In this document: one piece after another, positions 15,496 to 16,016 of the stretch
Layout: each line of letters begins with the position of its first letter
Numbering within the stretch: the stretch's first letter is position 1
From: an uncultured Prosthecobacter sp.
GTDB lineage: Bacteria > Verrucomicrobiota > Verrucomicrobiia > Verrucomicrobiales > Verrucomicrobiaceae
Direction of reading: 5' to 3'
Length of the DNA stretch: 16,016 nucleotides
Assembly: GCA_937941745.1 (NCBI GenBank)
Contig: CALDGV010000777.1
Coordinates: 1-16,016, forward strand
The notes under the pieces: generated by a model
The model's input: only the letters and a program-made list of their open reading frames with translations
The model's database searches: none
Told to the model about the DNA's origin: nothing
Translations under genes and position numbers: made by a program

Positions 15496-15513
15496 CAAGG
15501 CAGCGCTGCCTTG
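15496..15513. promoter_or_regulatory. 18-bp perfect palindrome in divergent promoter region
   Basis: CAAGGCAGCGCTGCCTTG equals its own reverse complement. It lies in the 170-bp region between the divergent aminotransferase (start 15384) and the right-edge oxidoreductase (start 15555), 41 bp before the latter. It overlaps a weak candidate -35 element. A dimeric regulator binding site is the simplest reading. Confidence 0.5.
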
Positions 15514-15538
15514 CGTGATGGCCCTGAGCTTTTATTCT
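15511..15538 (+). promoter_or_regulatory. Weak candidate promoter for the right-edge oxidoreductase
   Basis: TTGCGT (15511-15516) and TATTCT (15533-15538) are separated by 16 bp, with partial matches to -35 and -10 hexamers. The start codon follows 16 bp later, so any leader would be very short. The match is poor and may be chance. Confidence 0.2.
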
Positions 15539-15554
15539 GGCCATCATCACTGCC

Positions 15555-16016
15555 ATGAAGATCGCCCAGAAACCTTATCGCGTCGGCATCATCGGTGCCG
15601 GACCTGCCGGTGCCACCCTTGCTGCCTTGCTGGCCCGGGAGGGAGTCGATGCGGTGTTTTTCGACGATGGCAGGCGCCCGGAGATGGTTGTCGGGGAGTC
15701 GTTGATTCCCCGGCTGGTCACGGTTTTTCGCAAGCTGGGCATTGAGGAGGAAGTGGCCAGCCTGGGCACCTACAAACCGGGTGTGACCTGGATCTTCGAT
15801 GAAAACGACGCTCTGGAGCTCTCTTTCACGGCCATGCGCGGGGTGCTTCCCACCTACGCCTATAACGTGCCGCGCAAACCTTTTGATGAACTCATTCATG
15901 AGACCGCCCTGAAGGCAGGCGCACGCTTTGTGCCCTGCACGGTCAAGCTTGAGGCGGGACGCACAGAGCGAGGCGAGTTGGTGCCAAGGCTTTCCGCCGA
16001 GACTCTCGCACTCGTG
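15555..16016 (+). CDS. FAD-dependent oxidoreductase, halogenase/geranylgeranyl-reductase-like (3' end outside window)
   Basis: The frame is open from the ATG at 15555 to the right edge, giving 154 residues. Residues 9-24 form a Rossmann FAD-binding motif, VGIIGAGPAGATLAAL. GESLIP at about 48-53 is the conserved patch of flavin-dependent halogenases and geranylgeranyl reductases, followed by the helix VFRKLGI. YNVPRKPFDELI at about 107-118 matches the family's second conserved block. The catalytic region (for example the halogenase WxWxIP motif) lies beyond the window, so halogenase, reductase or hydroxylase cannot be separated. It is divergent from the aminotransferase gene. No Shine-Dalgarno is visible. 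Confidence 0.85.
   Translation, partial: MKIAQKPYRVGIIGAGPAGATLAALLAREGVDAVFFDDGRRPEMVVGESLIPRLVTVFRKLGIEEEVASLGTYKPGVTWIFDENDALELSFTAMRGVLPTYAYNVPRKPFDELIHETALKAGARFVPCTVKLEAGRTERGELVPRLSAETLALV

Noticed and set aside
15385..15498. N-terminal extension of the DegT-family aminotransferase
   Set aside because: The extra 38 residues have no family similarity and would run across the divergent promoter region up to the palindrome; the ATG at 15384 gives the standard N-terminus.

Overview
The window most likely comes from a Verrucomicrobiota chromosome, perhaps near Prosthecobacter or Verrucomicrobium. This is inferred from the mix of genes: an exosortase (PEP-CTERM system), a planctomycete/verrucomicrobial-type cytochrome c domain, moderately GC-rich DNA, and start codons that almost all lack a Shine-Dalgarno sequence. 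No rRNA, tRNA, insertion sequence, integrase or CRISPR array is visible. Coding density is high and no gene-free stretch exceeds 300 bp.

Layout. Positions 1-924 (+) hold the 3' part of an exosortase fused to an EpsI-like domain, cut by the left edge. Its end overlaps the end of recF (911-1972, -) by 14 bp. A secreted small cytochrome c domain protein (2161-2574, +) follows, converging on a DUF1015 gene and ppnP (2600-4210, -). A secreted FKBP-type prolyl isomerase (4327-5058, +) ends in the one clear intrinsic terminator. From 5117 to 15384 every gene is on the minus strand. In transcription order these are a DegT-family aminotransferase, RNase R, a six-gene membrane-lipid operon (11708 down to 6750), a PlsC-type acyltransferase and a CdsA-type cytidylyltransferase. 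A divergent FAD-dependent oxidoreductase starts at 15555 and runs off the right edge.

The six-gene operon is the most interesting part. Its order is FAD oxidoreductase (COG2907 type), DUF1365, CFA-like methyltransferase, DUF1475, DUF2062, DUF1295 (steroid-5-alpha-reductase fold). Junctions are either ATGA overlaps or 3-bp gaps, which implies tight co-translation. The first three families are a recurring bacterial set linked to modification of unsaturated acyl chains on existing phospholipids. Related genes make methylated furan fatty acids in alphaproteobacteria. The methyltransferase here lacks two of the residues that hold bicarbonate in classical cyclopropane synthases, so its product may be a methyl-branched, methylene or furan acyl chain rather than a cyclopropane. 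The plsC-cdsA pair just downstream supplies phosphatidate and CDP-diacylglycerol, so roughly 6 kb of contiguous DNA concerns membrane phospholipid synthesis or tailoring.

Several perfect inverted repeats lie in short intergenic regions: 2041-2057, 6718-6731, 11719-11734, 11797-11813, 14107-14123 and 15496-15513. The best operator candidates are the 18-bp palindrome in front of the right-edge flavoprotein and the 17-bp one upstream of recF.
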